Both the position numbers and the translations under genes were made by a program. The notes beneath the pieces are model-generated. The model did not search any database, was not told where the DNA came from, and saw only the letters and a program-made list of their open reading frames with translations. A stretch of DNA of 64,000 nucleotides from Paenibacillaceae bacterium. GTDB lineage: Bacteria; Bacillota; Bacilli; Paenibacillales; Paenibacillaceae. The stretch is taken from the NCBI GenBank assembly GCA_900766135.1, contig CAAFUF010000023.1:226126-290125 (forward strand), written 5' to 3'. Within the stretch, counting starts at the first letter, position 1. Each line of letters opens with the position of its first letter. Of this stretch, positions 8,583 to 17,122 are shown in pieces.

Positions 8583-9062
8583 TCAGATAAACAGCTGGAT
8601 GTCCGACTCCAGCGCGTCGCGCAGATACGTTTGGGCCTCGATGATCTCCAGCTCCGGGAGGAATTCCTCCGGCTTGAAGCCCATAATCTCCACCGACAGC
8701 TTGCAGCCGTAGAACTTGATGTTTTTCTTGCGGGCTCCTTTGAGGAAATGGATCAGCCGGGGAGCTTCCTGGTCTTCGATCATTTCGTTCAGCATCCATT
8801 TGCCAAGCCCGCTGTAATTCATTTTGGAGAGCGGCAGCTCGTCCGGCCCTTTGGGCGTCATCCAGGTCATCAGCTTCTCGTACAACGTCTTGTCCTCGAG
8901 CGTCATTTTCTCCGGATCCCGCACCAGAAACAGGCCCCAGAAGGCAAAAAACATCGTTACCTCCACGCCGATATCCCGTGCGCTATTTGCCAAAATCAAC
9001 CCGGCCATCGCCTTGTCGTAATCGCCGCTGAACATCAGCAGGTTCATTCTTTTTTGCTCCAT
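8583..9062 (-). CDS. DsrE/DsrF-like family protein
   Basis: A 159-residue cytoplasmic protein of the DsrE/TusD fold. The N-terminus 'MNLLMFSGDYDKAMAGLILA' and the segment 'FFAFWGLFLVRDP' are characteristic of the DsrE/F/DrsH-like peroxiredoxin-associated subfamily. A single conserved-looking Cys120 in 'FYGCKLSVEIMG' could carry a persulfide, as the equivalent residue does in Tus/Dsr proteins. A good GGAGG binding site precedes the ATG. It lies about 136 bp upstream of the class V aminotransferase on the same strand. There is no rhodanese domain fused or adjacent. Confidence 0.82.
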   Translation of the reverse strand: MEQKRMNLLMFSGDYDKAMAGLILANSARDIGVEVTMFFAFWGLFLVRDPEKMTLEDKTLYEKLMTWMTPKGPDELPLSKMNYSGLGKWMLNEMIEDQEAPRLIHFLKGARKKNIKFYGCKLSVEIMGFKPEEFLPELEIIEAQTYLRDALESDIQLFI

Positions 9063-9158
9063 TACGGCCAGCCTCCATCGTATGGTGATTTGGATAAAGC
9101 TGGTATTAGTATGGTTCCGGGGAGGCAGGTTATCCTCGGTTCATAAATCGCTCAAAAT

Positions 9159-9734
9159 TTACTGCAATTTCGGGTCGATCGGGGTTGGGTGGCGATTCTG
9201 CCGAACCTCCTGGAACAACACCGAGGGTTCAAGGGACATGCCCGGTTTAAGCCCCAGGATTCGCTCCAGGTCCCCGATCGTGACGGGTCTGGCGTGCTCC
9301 ATCAGCTCGTAGCCGATCTGTCCGTTCGTTTCCAGAGTCGCGGTTTTGACGTCGCCGATATTAGCGATCCCAAGCTGTCTTAGCCGAACCTCTAAATGGT
9401 CCACGGTCAGGCGCATTTTGCGTAAATTGCCCGTGAGGAGTTGGCCGTTCTCAATGATCGGAACCGCCCGCCCGCTCATCAGACGCTCAAACCCGTCCCA
9501 CTTAACCTGGAGATACTCGACGATAATCAGGGAAATGATAAAGAGGGTCGCCGAGCCTACGGCTTTCGCCATTTCATGATTGGCGATCGGCTGGACAATC
9601 GTGGTGCCGATCGAAATCATGATGACCGTTGTGGCCACCGTCATCTGGGAAATCGACTTTCTGCCGGCGATCCGCAAGAGCACCATGCCGGCCAGCGCCA
9701 AAATGACGGATTTCCAAATCCAATCCAATTCCAT
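9159..9734 (-). CDS. DUF421 domain-containing membrane protein (YetF/YdfS type)
   Basis: A 191-residue protein with three N-terminal transmembrane helices in the first 75 residues. The cytoplasmic domain that follows contains 'ENGQLLTGNLRKMRLTVDHL', which is characteristic of DUF421 proteins of Bacillales (YetF, YdfS, YrbG, YcaP). Some family members are linked to spore or envelope properties, but the function of this one is unknown. GGAGGG precedes the start. It is transcribed divergently from the lipoprotein at 10064. Confidence 0.85.
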   Translation of the reverse strand: MELDWIWKSVILALAGMVLLRIAGRKSISQMTVATTVIMISIGTTIVQPIANHEMAKAVGSATLFIISLIIVEYLQVKWDGFERLMSGRAVPIIENGQLLTGNLRKMRLTVDHLEVRLRQLGIANIGDVKTATLETNGQIGYELMEHARPVTIGDLERILGLKPGMSLEPSVLFQEVRQNRHPTPIDPKLQ

Positions 9735-10063
9735 AAGGTAAATCCCTCCATATCCGCATCGTTAACCGTAACTTGCGCATCCTCCGCCTTTTTATGCAGC
9801 CCGCCCTCCGCCGCGAGGGGTCTTCCCCAATTCACCGCTTATCCCTCTTTCCGATTTCCTGTAGGATGGGGATCGTCCGACAATTATATCTGCTTGGAAA
9901 GCCGTCAATGCCCCCCCGTACTTAAGCTGGTGGGAAGTAAACCGTTAATACGCCGGGCCGACCCAAGGCCCTTGATTTCGGGGGTAGCTTTAGGGTACCC
10001 TTTCTTTACGCCGTCTGCCGCACAACGGGCGGGATCAGATCTTTTATTTCGAGGTGGTATGTT
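9735..10063. other. 329-bp divergent intergenic region
   Basis: Separates the DUF421 gene from the lipoprotein gene. I see no gene, clear promoter or repeat in it beyond the two ribosome binding sites at its ends. Confidence 0.4.
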
Positions 10064-10570
10064 TTGAAAAAATACGCGCTAGGTTTGACGGTCGTGCTGT
10101 TAACGCTCCTGCTTGCCGGATGCGGCACCTTCGATCCGGTCAGCAAGGCGATGAATCAGCTGAGACCGGCCGGGGCCGCGAACCCAGCTCGGGTTACGGG
10201 AGATTCCTTTACCGTAGAGCTATCCGTTCCGAAGCGCGCCGGTTTAGACGAGACGTTTACGCTGATCGCCAGCCTGCACAATCTGTCCAAAACCCGGTTT
10301 GAGCTGCAAAGCCGGCCACGGGTGTTCCATTACCTGATCGTAGACAGCTCGGGCAACCGGGTAAATACGATCTCCGAAGTGGACAGCGCGGTCGTTCGCA
10401 GTATGGGGGGAGAAACGGATATCAATGAGTTTTTCGAAACCCGGATCGATCGGATCGGGACGTATGAAATTTATGCGGTCGCCGAATTCTCGGTCAAAGA
10501 GAACGGCGTTTACAAGGACCTCACCTACGAGACGGAGCATCACCGGATCGAGATCGGTCCCTACAGCTGA
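10064..10570 (+). CDS. lipoprotein of unknown function
   Basis: A 168-residue secreted lipoprotein. The signal peptide ends in the lipobox 'LLAGC' with Cys20 as the lipidated residue. The mature part alternates short hydrophobic and polar stretches ('FTVELSV', 'FTLIASLHNLS', 'YEIYAVAEFSV'), consistent with a small beta-sandwich, possibly of the BsuPI/immunoglobulin-like type. No catalytic motif was recognised. The start is TTG, set by GAGGTGG six bases upstream. A strong terminator follows directly. Confidence 0.7.
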   Translation: MKKYALGLTVVLLTLLLAGCGTFDPVSKAMNQLRPAGAANPARVTGDSFTVELSVPKRAGLDETFTLIASLHNLSKTRFELQSRPRVFHYLIVDSSGNRVNTISEVDSAVVRSMGGETDINEFFETRIDRIGTYEIYAVAEFSVKENGVYKDLTYETEHHRIEIGPYS

Positions 10571-10571
10571 C

Positions 10572-10623
10572 AAAGAGCAGACCCCGAAGGATCCAGCGGA
10601 TCCACGGTATCTGCTCTTTTTTT
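10572..10623. terminator. bidirectional terminator between lipoprotein and aldo/keto reductase genes
   Basis: AAAGAGCAGA (10572-10581) pairs with TCTGCTCTTT (10610-10619) and is followed by a T-run. An internal GGATCC-AGC-GGATCC stem lies in the loop. The A-rich left arm also gives a T-run for the convergent gene. Confidence 0.85.
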
Positions 10624-10630
10624 GGTGTGC

Positions 10631-11473
10631 TTAGAAATCGAAATGGTCGGGGTCCGGCCCGACGCGAAGGTTCTCGTTCAGGTCACTGATCCGCTTCATA
10701 TCCTCCGCCATCAACTCGAAGTCGAATACGTCCGCATTCTCGGCAATCCGGTGCGGCTTGGTTGACTTCGGTATCGTGACTACGCCGTTCTGCAAGTCCC
10801 AGCGAAGGATGATTTGCGCGACCGACTTCCCGTATTGGCGGGCAAGCTCTTGCAGGAAAGGATGGTCCAGCAATTGCCCTTGCATCAGCGGGGACCAGGC
10901 TTCCATTTGAATGCCGCGATCGCGGCAGAAGGTCTGTACTTCCTGCTGCGTCAGACGCGGGTGGTATTCGACCTGGTTAACCATCGGCACGAACTCTGCG
11001 TCCGCCATCAAGTCCTTCAGATGGTGGACCTGAAAGTTGCTGACGCCGATCGCTTTGACCTTTCCCGCTTTGTAGAGCGTCTCCAGCGCTCGCCAAGATT
11101 CTTTGTATTTGCCCGCCACCGGCCAGTGGATCAGGTACAGGTCAAGATAATCCAGCCCGAGCTTGTGCAGGCTGGTTTCATAAGCAGCCAACGTCTCTTC
11201 GTAACCAAGGTCGGCATTCCAGACCTTTGAAGTGACAAACAGCGCTTCGCGCGGAATGCCCGCTTGCTGCAGGCCTTCCCGGATGCCTTGTCCGACGCCC
11301 GATTCATTGCCGTAGATGGCGGCGGTATCGATGCTGCGATAGCCGTGCGTAATTGCGGATTTGACCGCATCTACCAGCTCTTGTCCTTCCTCGACCTGGA
11401 AAACGCCAAGGCCCAGCCAAGGCATCTTCACTCCGTTATGCAGCGTAGTGGCATCTTGCAAATTGGTGATCAT
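10631..11473 (-). CDS. aldo/keto reductase
   Basis: A 280-residue NADPH-dependent oxidoreductase of the AKR5 type. The catalytic tetrad is Asp49 and Tyr54 ('SIDTAAIYGNE'), Lys83 ('VTSKVWN') and His116 ('LYLIHWPV'). Reduction of aldehydes such as methylglyoxal or 2,5-diketogluconate is typical of the family. The start at 11473 was chosen because AGGAGG precedes it and family members begin here; the frame is open 135 bases further upstream inside the MFS gene. The ATG overlaps the MFS stop (ATGA), so both form one operon under the HxlR regulator's palindrome. This suggests a reactive-aldehyde or electrophile response. Confidence 0.92.
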   Translation of the reverse strand: MITNLQDATTLHNGVKMPWLGLGVFQVEEGQELVDAVKSAITHGYRSIDTAAIYGNESGVGQGIREGLQQAGIPREALFVTSKVWNADLGYEETLAAYETSLHKLGLDYLDLYLIHWPVAGKYKESWRALETLYKAGKVKAIGVSNFQVHHLKDLMADAEFVPMVNQVEYHPRLTQQEVQTFCRDRGIQMEAWSPLMQGQLLDHPFLQELARQYGKSVAQIILRWDLQNGVVTIPKSTKPHRIAENADVFDFELMAEDMKRISDLNENLRVGPDPDHFDF

Positions 11474-12711
11474 AATACGTGAACCTCCTGTTGGTTTTGA
11501 TGTGGAACGGCATGTTGAATTTGCGTTTCCTGCCGGTCTTTCCTTTCCAGGACGCGGCTCCAGCCGGTGAGAAGCACGGCGGCCGCGACCATCAGCGCGC
11601 CGATCCACGAGGTATGGATGAGGCCGATCGAATCGGCGATGACCCCGCCCAGGTAGGAACCCAAGGCGATCCCGGCATTAAAGGCCGCGATGTTGATCGC
11701 AGAGGCGACATCGACGGCGGACGGGACGAACCGCTCCGCCAGCATGACGACATACACCTGCAGGCCCGGCACGTTCATAAAGGCAAGCAGCCCCATGAGG
11801 AAAATGGTCGCCAAGCCGGCGGCTTTGAACGGAGCCGTAAACAGCAAGGCCAGCAGGACGAACGACTGAACGGCAAACATATAAAACAAAGCCCGAACCG
11901 GCTGCCGATTGGACAGCTTGCCGCCCAACATGTTGCCGATGGCGATCGCCACGCCGTACACGAGCAAAATGACGGCGACGGCGCTTTCCTTAAAGCCCGT
12001 AATTTCAAGAAGGATCGGCGACAGGTAGGTATAAACGACAAAGGTGCCGCCATAACCCAAGGCAGTGATCAAGAACAGCAGCAGCAGCCGCCCGTTCGTC
12101 ACCAGCTTCACCTGGTCGCGGAACGCGGTTCGCGTCCCTTTCCGCAAGCCGGATGGAACCAGCAGACTATTGGAGATAAAACCAAGCAGCCCCACGGCGA
12201 CGATCAAGATAAATGCGGCCCGCCAGCCAAGCTGCTGGCCGACAAAGGTGCCGAGCGGCACGCCGGTGACCGTCGCGACGGTCAAGCCGGTGAACATGAT
12301 CGAAATGGCGCTGGCCCGGCGATGTTCCGGCACGAGGTCGGCGGCAATCGTAGATCCGATCGACATGAATACGCCGTGCGAGAAGGCAGAGACGACCCTG
12401 GCCGTGAGCAGCATGCCGATGCCGGTCGCCGAGGCGGCCAAGGCGTTGCCGATCATGAACACGACCATGATCCACAGCAGCAGCGTCTTGCGCGACATTC
12501 GGGCGGTTAACGACGTGAGAACCGGTGCCCCAAAGGTCACGCCTAACGCATATAAGGAAACTGTCAGCCCTGCCGTGGTCGTGGAGATGTGCAGGTCCTC
12601 GGCGATCAAGGGCAGCAGTCCGACGCTGATAAATTCGGTGGTCCCGATGGCGAAGGCGCTAATCGCCAAGGCAAGCAGCGCCAAGGTGCTTCTTCGTTTA
12701 TTCATAGGCAT
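11470..12711 (-). CDS. MFS transporter, DHA1 efflux type (AraJ/YdhP-like)
   Basis: A 413-residue 12-helix major facilitator. The N-terminus 'LALAISAFAIGTTEFISVGLLP' and the 'LTARMSRKTLLLW' loop-2/3 motif are typical of the AraJ/YdhP/PbuE-like DHA1 group of sugar, nucleoside or drug efflux proteins. It overlaps the downstream aldo/keto reductase gene by 4 bases and is transcribed away from an HxlR-family regulator gene. The shared intergenic region contains a perfect palindrome that probably controls it. The pump may export the compound that the regulator senses. Confidence 0.88.
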   Translation of the reverse strand: MPMNKRRSTLALLALAISAFAIGTTEFISVGLLPLIAEDLHISTTTAGLTVSLYALGVTFGAPVLTSLTARMSRKTLLLWIMVVFMIGNALAASATGIGMLLTARVVSAFSHGVFMSIGSTIAADLVPEHRRASAISIMFTGLTVATVTGVPLGTFVGQQLGWRAAFILIVAVGLLGFISNSLLVPSGLRKGTRTAFRDQVKLVTNGRLLLLFLITALGYGGTFVVYTYLSPILLEITGFKESAVAVILLVYGVAIAIGNMLGGKLSNRQPVRALFYMFAVQSFVLLALLFTAPFKAAGLATIFLMGLLAFMNVPGLQVYVVMLAERFVPSAVDVASAINIAAFNAGIALGSYLGGVIADSIGLIHTSWIGALMVAAAVLLTGWSRVLERKDRQETQIQHAVPHQNQQEVHVL

Positions 12712-12839
12712 TCCTTACCCCCAAGATAATGTGGTTTTGAAGGCCGCTGCCGGTCTGCGGGGACTTGCGCAAAAGCGGGCGACAAATGTTATTATGGGAG
12801 ATAGGGTTATTTCTGAGAAGTACGCACTTTCAAGTGATA

Positions 12840-12878
12840 TAGGCACAAAAAAGTAGGGTAGGCACATTTTTGTGCCTA
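12840..12878. promoter_or_regulatory. HxlR operator: perfect palindrome plus an extra half-site
   Basis: TAGGCACA (12859-12866) and TGTGCCTA (12871-12878) form a perfect inverted repeat around TTTT. A third TAGGCACA half-site is at 12840-12847, 19 bp upstream. The element lies just before the hxlR-family gene and within the divergent MFS promoter region, the usual place for an HxlR-type autoregulatory site. Inference from position and symmetry. Confidence 0.75.
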
Positions 12879-12898
12879 TGAAAAAAGGAGCAATGACC

Positions 12899-13270
12899 AT
12901 GAAAGCGAAGAAATACAATATTTCCGTAGAGGCGACGCTGGAGGTGATCGGCGGGAAGTGGAAATGCGTGATCCTGTGCCACTTGACGCACGGCCGTAAA
13001 CGGACCAGCGAATTAAAACGCCTGATGCCCGACATCACCCAGAAAATGTTGACCCAGCAGCTGCGCGAGCTGGAGGCCGACGGCGTCATTCGCCGGATCG
13101 TCTATCAAGAGGTCCCGCCCCGGGTGGAGTATGAGCTAAGCGAATACGGGGAGAGCTTGCGCGGTATTTTGGATGCGCTGTGCGCTTGGGGAGAACAGCA
13201 TATCTGCATGGTTTACGGCAGCTATGACGTCTTGGAAGAGAACGTGCTGAACGAACATTTGAAATCGTGA
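12899..13270 (+). CDS. HxlR-family transcriptional regulator
   Basis: A 123-residue winged-helix regulator with the HxlR hallmark 'EATLEVIGGKWKCVILCHL', 'RTSELKRLMPDITQKMLTQQLREL' in two adjoining stretches, and 'YELSEYGESL'. Cys23 and Cys27 lie in the first DNA-binding helix region. Thiol-based sensing of quinones, diamide or aldehydes is known for HxlR members such as YodB, HypR and QorR, though their reactive Cys is usually nearer the N-terminus. The start at 12899 is placed eight bases after GGAG; upstream in-frame codons fall inside the palindrome. It is divergent from the MFS/aldo-keto reductase operon and probably represses it. Confidence 0.9.
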   Translation: MKAKKYNISVEATLEVIGGKWKCVILCHLTHGRKRTSELKRLMPDITQKMLTQQLRELEADGVIRRIVYQEVPPRVEYELSEYGESLRGILDALCAWGEQHICMVYGSYDVLEENVLNEHLKS

Positions 13271-13312
13271 GTCCTCATCGGTTATGCTGTCCATGAAAAG
13301 GAGCGATGATCG

Positions 13313-14014
13313 ATGAAACCCATCACGGTATTGATTGCGGACGATGAGGCGGAAATCGCCGACTTGATCGAGCTGCACCTGGCCCGGGAAGGATACCGCT
13401 GCATCAAAGCGTCTGACGGACAGGAGGCGCTCGATGCCATCCGCACGCAGTCCGTGGATCTGGCGATCCTGGATATTATGATGCCGAAGATCGACGGGTA
13501 CGAAGTGACCCGGCAAGTCCGCGAGCAGCATCATCTGCCGATCATTTTCTTGAGCGCAAAAGCAACCGACCTCGATAAAATCACCGGCTTGGTACGCGGG
13601 GCGGACGATTACATGACCAAGCCGTTTAACCCGATGGAGCTGGTGGCCCGGGTGAATGCCCAACTGCGGCGTTTCATCCAGTTGAATCCGTCGGTCGCCG
13701 CTCCGGTGGACGAGCCGGTGCTGGAGGCCGGAGGGCTCGTGATCCATCCCGAGCAGCGGACGGTGTTCCTGTACGGCCAACCGGTGGAGCTGACGCCCAA
13801 GGAGTTTGATATCTTGGTCCTGCTGGCCAGCCATCCGAAGAAAGTATTCAGCTCGGAGCATATTTTCGAGAAAGTCTGGGGCGAAGCGTATTTTGAAGGC
13901 GGGAATACGGTTATGGTGCATATTCGGACCCTGCGCAAGAAGCTGGGGGAAGACCAGCACAAGAACAAGCTGATCAAAACCGTCTGGGGAGTAGGGTATA
14001 CGTTCAATGGATAA
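13313..14014 (+). CDS. OmpR/PhoB-family response regulator (VanR-like)
   Basis: A 233-residue response regulator. The receiver domain has the acidic pocket Asp10/Asp11, phosphoacceptor Asp54 in 'DLAILDIMMPKIDGYE' and Lys103 in 'DDYMTKPFNPMEL'. The winged-helix output domain covers about residues 135-230 ('LTPKEFDILVLLASHP', 'VMVHIRTLRKKLGED'). It overlaps the downstream histidine kinase gene by 8 bases. VanR-type pairs in Bacillales respond to cell-envelope conditions. Here the pair precedes an ABC-permease/adaptor/binding-protein block and may control it. Confidence 0.92.
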   Translation: MKPITVLIADDEAEIADLIELHLAREGYRCIKASDGQEALDAIRTQSVDLAILDIMMPKIDGYEVTRQVREQHHLPIIFLSAKATDLDKITGLVRGADDYMTKPFNPMELVARVNAQLRRFIQLNPSVAAPVDEPVLEAGGLVIHPEQRTVFLYGQPVELTPKEFDILVLLASHPKKVFSSEHIFEKVWGEAYFEGGNTVMVHIRTLRKKLGEDQHKNKLIKTVWGVGYTFNG

Positions 14015-15110
14015 TTACGCGGGAAAACCGAAATTTCGCAGCTTCCGCTTCCAAATGGTCCGGCTGTTCGGGCTCAGCATGCTGCTGTCCGCTGGGACGA
14101 CCTTTCTGATTTACCTGGCGCTGCGGGGGTATTATCATACGCTGCTGCGCGAGGACCCGCTTTACGATGTCCGTCGGGTCATGCGTGAGATCGGCGACAT
14201 CAACGTATTTTTGATTATTTTTATCCCGCTCTCGTTCTTGTACTTCTATCTGCTTACTCGGCGTTACGTCGCTTACTTTCGGGAAATTTCCCGGGGAATC
14301 AATCAGCTGGCGGGAGGGGATTTCACCCACCGGGTCCATGTTCCTTCCGGCGACGAGTTCGGGGAGATTGCGCGGGACATCAACTTGGCCAGCGAGAAGC
14401 TGCAGCAGGCGGTGGAGCGCGGCGATTTCGCCGAGAACAGCAAGGAACAATTGGTGCTCAACCTGGCCCATGATCTGCGGACCCCGCTAACCTCCGTCAT
14501 CGGATATCTGGACTTCATCCTCCAGGGCAAGGATCTGACCGCGGAGCAGATGAAGCATTACACCACGATCGCCTACACCAAATCGCAACGTCTGGAGAAG
14601 CTCATCGACGAGCTGTTCGAAATTACGCGAATGAACTACGGCAAGCTGAACCTCCACCGCCGGCCGCTTGACCTGAGCGAGCTGCTGACTCAATTGACCG
14701 AAGAGATGTACCCGGTATTCGAAAAAAACGAGCTGACCGCGCGTCTGAAGACCGAGCCGCAGCTGATGATCTCCGGCGACGGCGACTTGCTCGCCCGCGT
14801 CTTTGAGAACCTGCTGTCCAATGCCGTTCGTTACGGCAAAGACGGAGAGTACGTCGACGTCCGCGGGATGCTGGATGGGGGAGAGGTTATCGTGCGCGTC
14901 ACCAACTACGGGGATACCATCCCGCCGGACGAGCTGCCGCACGTGTTCGACATGTTCTTTAGCGGCGATCGGGCGCGGACGCACCAGGAAGGCAGCACCG
15001 GGCTTGGCCTGTTTATCGCCAAAAATATCGTGGAGCAGCACGAAGGCTCCATCTCGGTGCAAAGCGATCTCATCCGCACCGAGTTTGAGGTGCGCTTGCC
15101 GAAACTCTGA
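14007..15110 (+). CDS. sensor histidine kinase (VanS-like)
   Basis: A 367-residue membrane kinase. Helix 1 is at about 18-40 and helix 2 at 66-84, with only about 25 extracytoplasmic residues between them, so the sensor probably detects something within the membrane or through a partner. HAMP follows (85-137), then the phosphoacceptor His155 in 'NLAHDLRTPLTSVIGYLDF'. The ATP-binding domain has N-box 'VFENLLSNAVRYG' and G-box 'GSTGLGLFIAKNIVEQHEG'. The layout matches VanS/YcbM-type intramembrane-sensing kinases. Partner of the response regulator it overlaps. Confidence 0.92.
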   Translation: MDNYAGKPKFRSFRFQMVRLFGLSMLLSAGTTFLIYLALRGYYHTLLREDPLYDVRRVMREIGDINVFLIIFIPLSFLYFYLLTRRYVAYFREISRGINQLAGGDFTHRVHVPSGDEFGEIARDINLASEKLQQAVERGDFAENSKEQLVLNLAHDLRTPLTSVIGYLDFILQGKDLTAEQMKHYTTIAYTKSQRLEKLIDELFEITRMNYGKLNLHRRPLDLSELLTQLTEEMYPVFEKNELTARLKTEPQLMISGDGDLLARVFENLLSNAVRYGKDGEYVDVRGMLDGGEVIVRVTNYGDTIPPDELPHVFDMFFSGDRARTHQEGSTGLGLFIAKNIVEQHEGSISVQSDLIRTEFEVRLPKL

Positions 15111-15236
15111 TGAGTTGAATTCGACTCAATAAGTCAGATGCTCCGTCTTGGGAAGCCGACTTAAGGAAAAATTTAGATTTACCCCACTTTTGATTTTAAC
15201 AATCCGCCTTATGCTGAAGAGCAGGAGGATTGGGAA

Positions 15237-16154
15237 ATGAAAAAGTGGGTTTTTTGGCGTGCGCCCAAAAGCCGGGCCCCTTCGGGTTATGCAAGGTGGC
15301 GGCGCAGGGATGTTGCGGCGGCTGGTTTGTTTCTGGCGCCGAGCGCGGCCGGGTTCGCGGTCTTTTATCTGATCCCGTTTGGCATGAGTCTCTTCACCTC
15401 CTTCCAGAGCGGAACCTCTGGCGGAAGCTTCGTCGGCCTGGAGAATTACCGCGAGCTCCTTGCTAGCGCTTCGTTCCGGAAGGCGGCGGCCAACACGCTG
15501 TACTTCAGCGCGCTTGGCGTTCCGCTGCTGCTGGGCTTATCGCTGGGACTGGCCCTGCTGCTGAATCGGCAGGTTTACCTGCGAAAATGGCTGCGCACCT
15601 CTTATGTGCTGCCGCTGGTCGTGCCGGTGGCGTCGGTCATCCTCATCTGGCAGATGGTGTTTGATTGGAACGGGGTCTTGAACTACCTTCTCGGTCATTT
15701 CGGCATTGGGCGCGTGGACTGGATGAAGACGAGCGCTGCCCGGTATGTCGTCATCGCGGCGTATTTGTGGAAGAACCTCGGTTATAACGTCATCTTGTTC
15801 CTGGCCGGCTTACAGCAAATTCCCCGGGACTACTACGAGACCGCGCAGGTGGAAGGCGCGGGGCGGGTGCGCCAGTTTTTCGGCATTACGCTCGTTTATT
15901 TAACGACAACGACGTTCTTCGTGGCGATCATGTCGATCATCAATTCGTTTAAGGTATTCCGGGAGACGTATCTGCTCGCGGGCGATTATCCGCACGACAG
16001 CATCTACATGCTGCAGCATTACATGAACAACATGTTCGTATCGCTGGATGTCCAGAAACTGACGGCTGCCGCGGTCCTGATGGTCGCCGCCATCCTGGCG
16101 ATTGTTCTGGGCTTGTTCGGGCTGGAACGCAGATACCGGCATTTCATGGAATAG
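15237..16154 (+). CDS. carbohydrate ABC transporter permease, MalF type
   Basis: A 305-residue permease with six predicted helices. The EAA loop is recognisable as 'YYETAQVEGAGRVRQFFGIT', which docks on the ATPase. An unusually basic N-terminus of about 20 residues (Lys/Arg/Trp) precedes the first helix. AGGAGG lies eight bases before the start. First gene of a block with a second permease, a HlyD-like adaptor and a solute-binding lipoprotein. No ATPase gene is present, as is usual for CUT1 importers of Bacillales that share MsmX encoded elsewhere. The substrate is unknown. Confidence 0.88.
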   Translation: MKKWVFWRAPKSRAPSGYARWRRRDVAAAGLFLAPSAAGFAVFYLIPFGMSLFTSFQSGTSGGSFVGLENYRELLASASFRKAAANTLYFSALGVPLLLGLSLGLALLLNRQVYLRKWLRTSYVLPLVVPVASVILIWQMVFDWNGVLNYLLGHFGIGRVDWMKTSAARYVVIAAYLWKNLGYNVILFLAGLQQIPRDYYETAQVEGAGRVRQFFGITLVYLTTTTFFVAIMSIINSFKVFRETYLLAGDYPHDSIYMLQHYMNNMFVSLDVQKLTAAAVLMVAAILAIVLGLFGLERRYRHFME

Positions 16155-16231
16155 AGGGTCGGCTTTTCAAGACGATGCAATTTCATGAAGCCTGAAAAGC
16201 CAAAAGAGAACGCGCATAGGAGGTGTCGGGC

Positions 16232-17104
16232 GTGCAGGCGTTCAAAACGATGCAAAAGGCTTTGTTGACAGGGATGTTGGGCGTATTCGCCGTGCTGCTC
16301 CTGTTCCCCGTCGTCATTACATTCACCAACTCGCTGATGAGCGAACAGGAGCTTGAAATCAATTACGGTCCGATCGGGGAACTGACGGCGGCCGCTTCGA
16401 CCGGAGCCGATACCTTCGTTAACCTGAAATGGGTGCCGGATCAGGTGACCTTGGCGCAATACGGCCGGCTGTTGGTGTATACCCCCAATTATTTGCTGAT
16501 GTTCTGGCATTCCGTGGGGTTGGTCTTGCCGATCATCGCCGGACAGACGGCGGTGGCCGCGATGGCGGCTTACGCGCTGGCGATACTGCGGTTTCGCGGC
16601 CGGGACGCCATTTTTCTGATCTACTTGCTCTCGATGCTGATGCCCTTTCAGGTGACGCTGGTCCCGAATTATCTGATGGCCGATTGGCTGGGACTGATCC
16701 ACCGTCCGGCGGCGGTGATTCTGCCGGGCATTTTCGCTGCGTTCGGGGTGTTCCTGCTCCGCCAATTCATGCTGCATATCCCGTACGCCTATACCGAAGC
16801 CGCCCATATCGACGGTGCCGGCCATCTGCGGATCTTCCTGACGATCATCCTCCCGATGGTCAAGCCGGGAATTGCCGCGCTGGTGGTGCTTCTGTTCGTC
16901 GATTACTGGAATATGGTCGAGCAGCCGCTGATCTTTCTGGACCCGCTTCGGCAGCCGTTATCGGTCTTCCTATCGAGATTAAGCGGCGAGTGGGGGATCG
17001 CCTTCGCCGCTTCGATGTTGTACATGTCGCCGATGGTGCTGCTGTTCCTTTACGCCGAATCGTATTTCATCGAAGGCGTGCAGCTGTCCGGAATCAAGGG
17101 GTAG
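16232..17104 (+). CDS. carbohydrate ABC transporter permease, MalG type
   Basis: A 290-residue CUT1-type inner-membrane permease. Its EAA motif is 'YTEAAHIDGAGHLRIFLTII', followed by the standard 'LPMVKPGIAALVVL' helix. The GTG start at 16232 is set by AGGAGG at 16218-16223. The first periplasmic loop (about residues 25-75) is longer than usual and polar. It pairs with the preceding MalF-type permease to form the membrane pore. The gene is followed after 18 bp by the adaptor gene, so all four genes appear to form one operon. Confidence 0.88.
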   Translation: MQAFKTMQKALLTGMLGVFAVLLLFPVVITFTNSLMSEQELEINYGPIGELTAAASTGADTFVNLKWVPDQVTLAQYGRLLVYTPNYLLMFWHSVGLVLPIIAGQTAVAAMAAYALAILRFRGRDAIFLIYLLSMLMPFQVTLVPNYLMADWLGLIHRPAAVILPGIFAAFGVFLLRQFMLHIPYAYTEAAHIDGAGHLRIFLTIILPMVKPGIAALVVLLFVDYWNMVEQPLIFLDPLRQPLSVFLSRLSGEWGIAFAASMLYMSPMVLLFLYAESYFIEGVQLSGIKG

Positions 17105-17122
17105 GAAGGAGAAAGACGCGTC

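Noticed and set aside
11479..12510. 343-codon open frame antisense to the MFS gene
   Set aside because: Same reason: hydrophilic, low-complexity shadow of a transporter gene.
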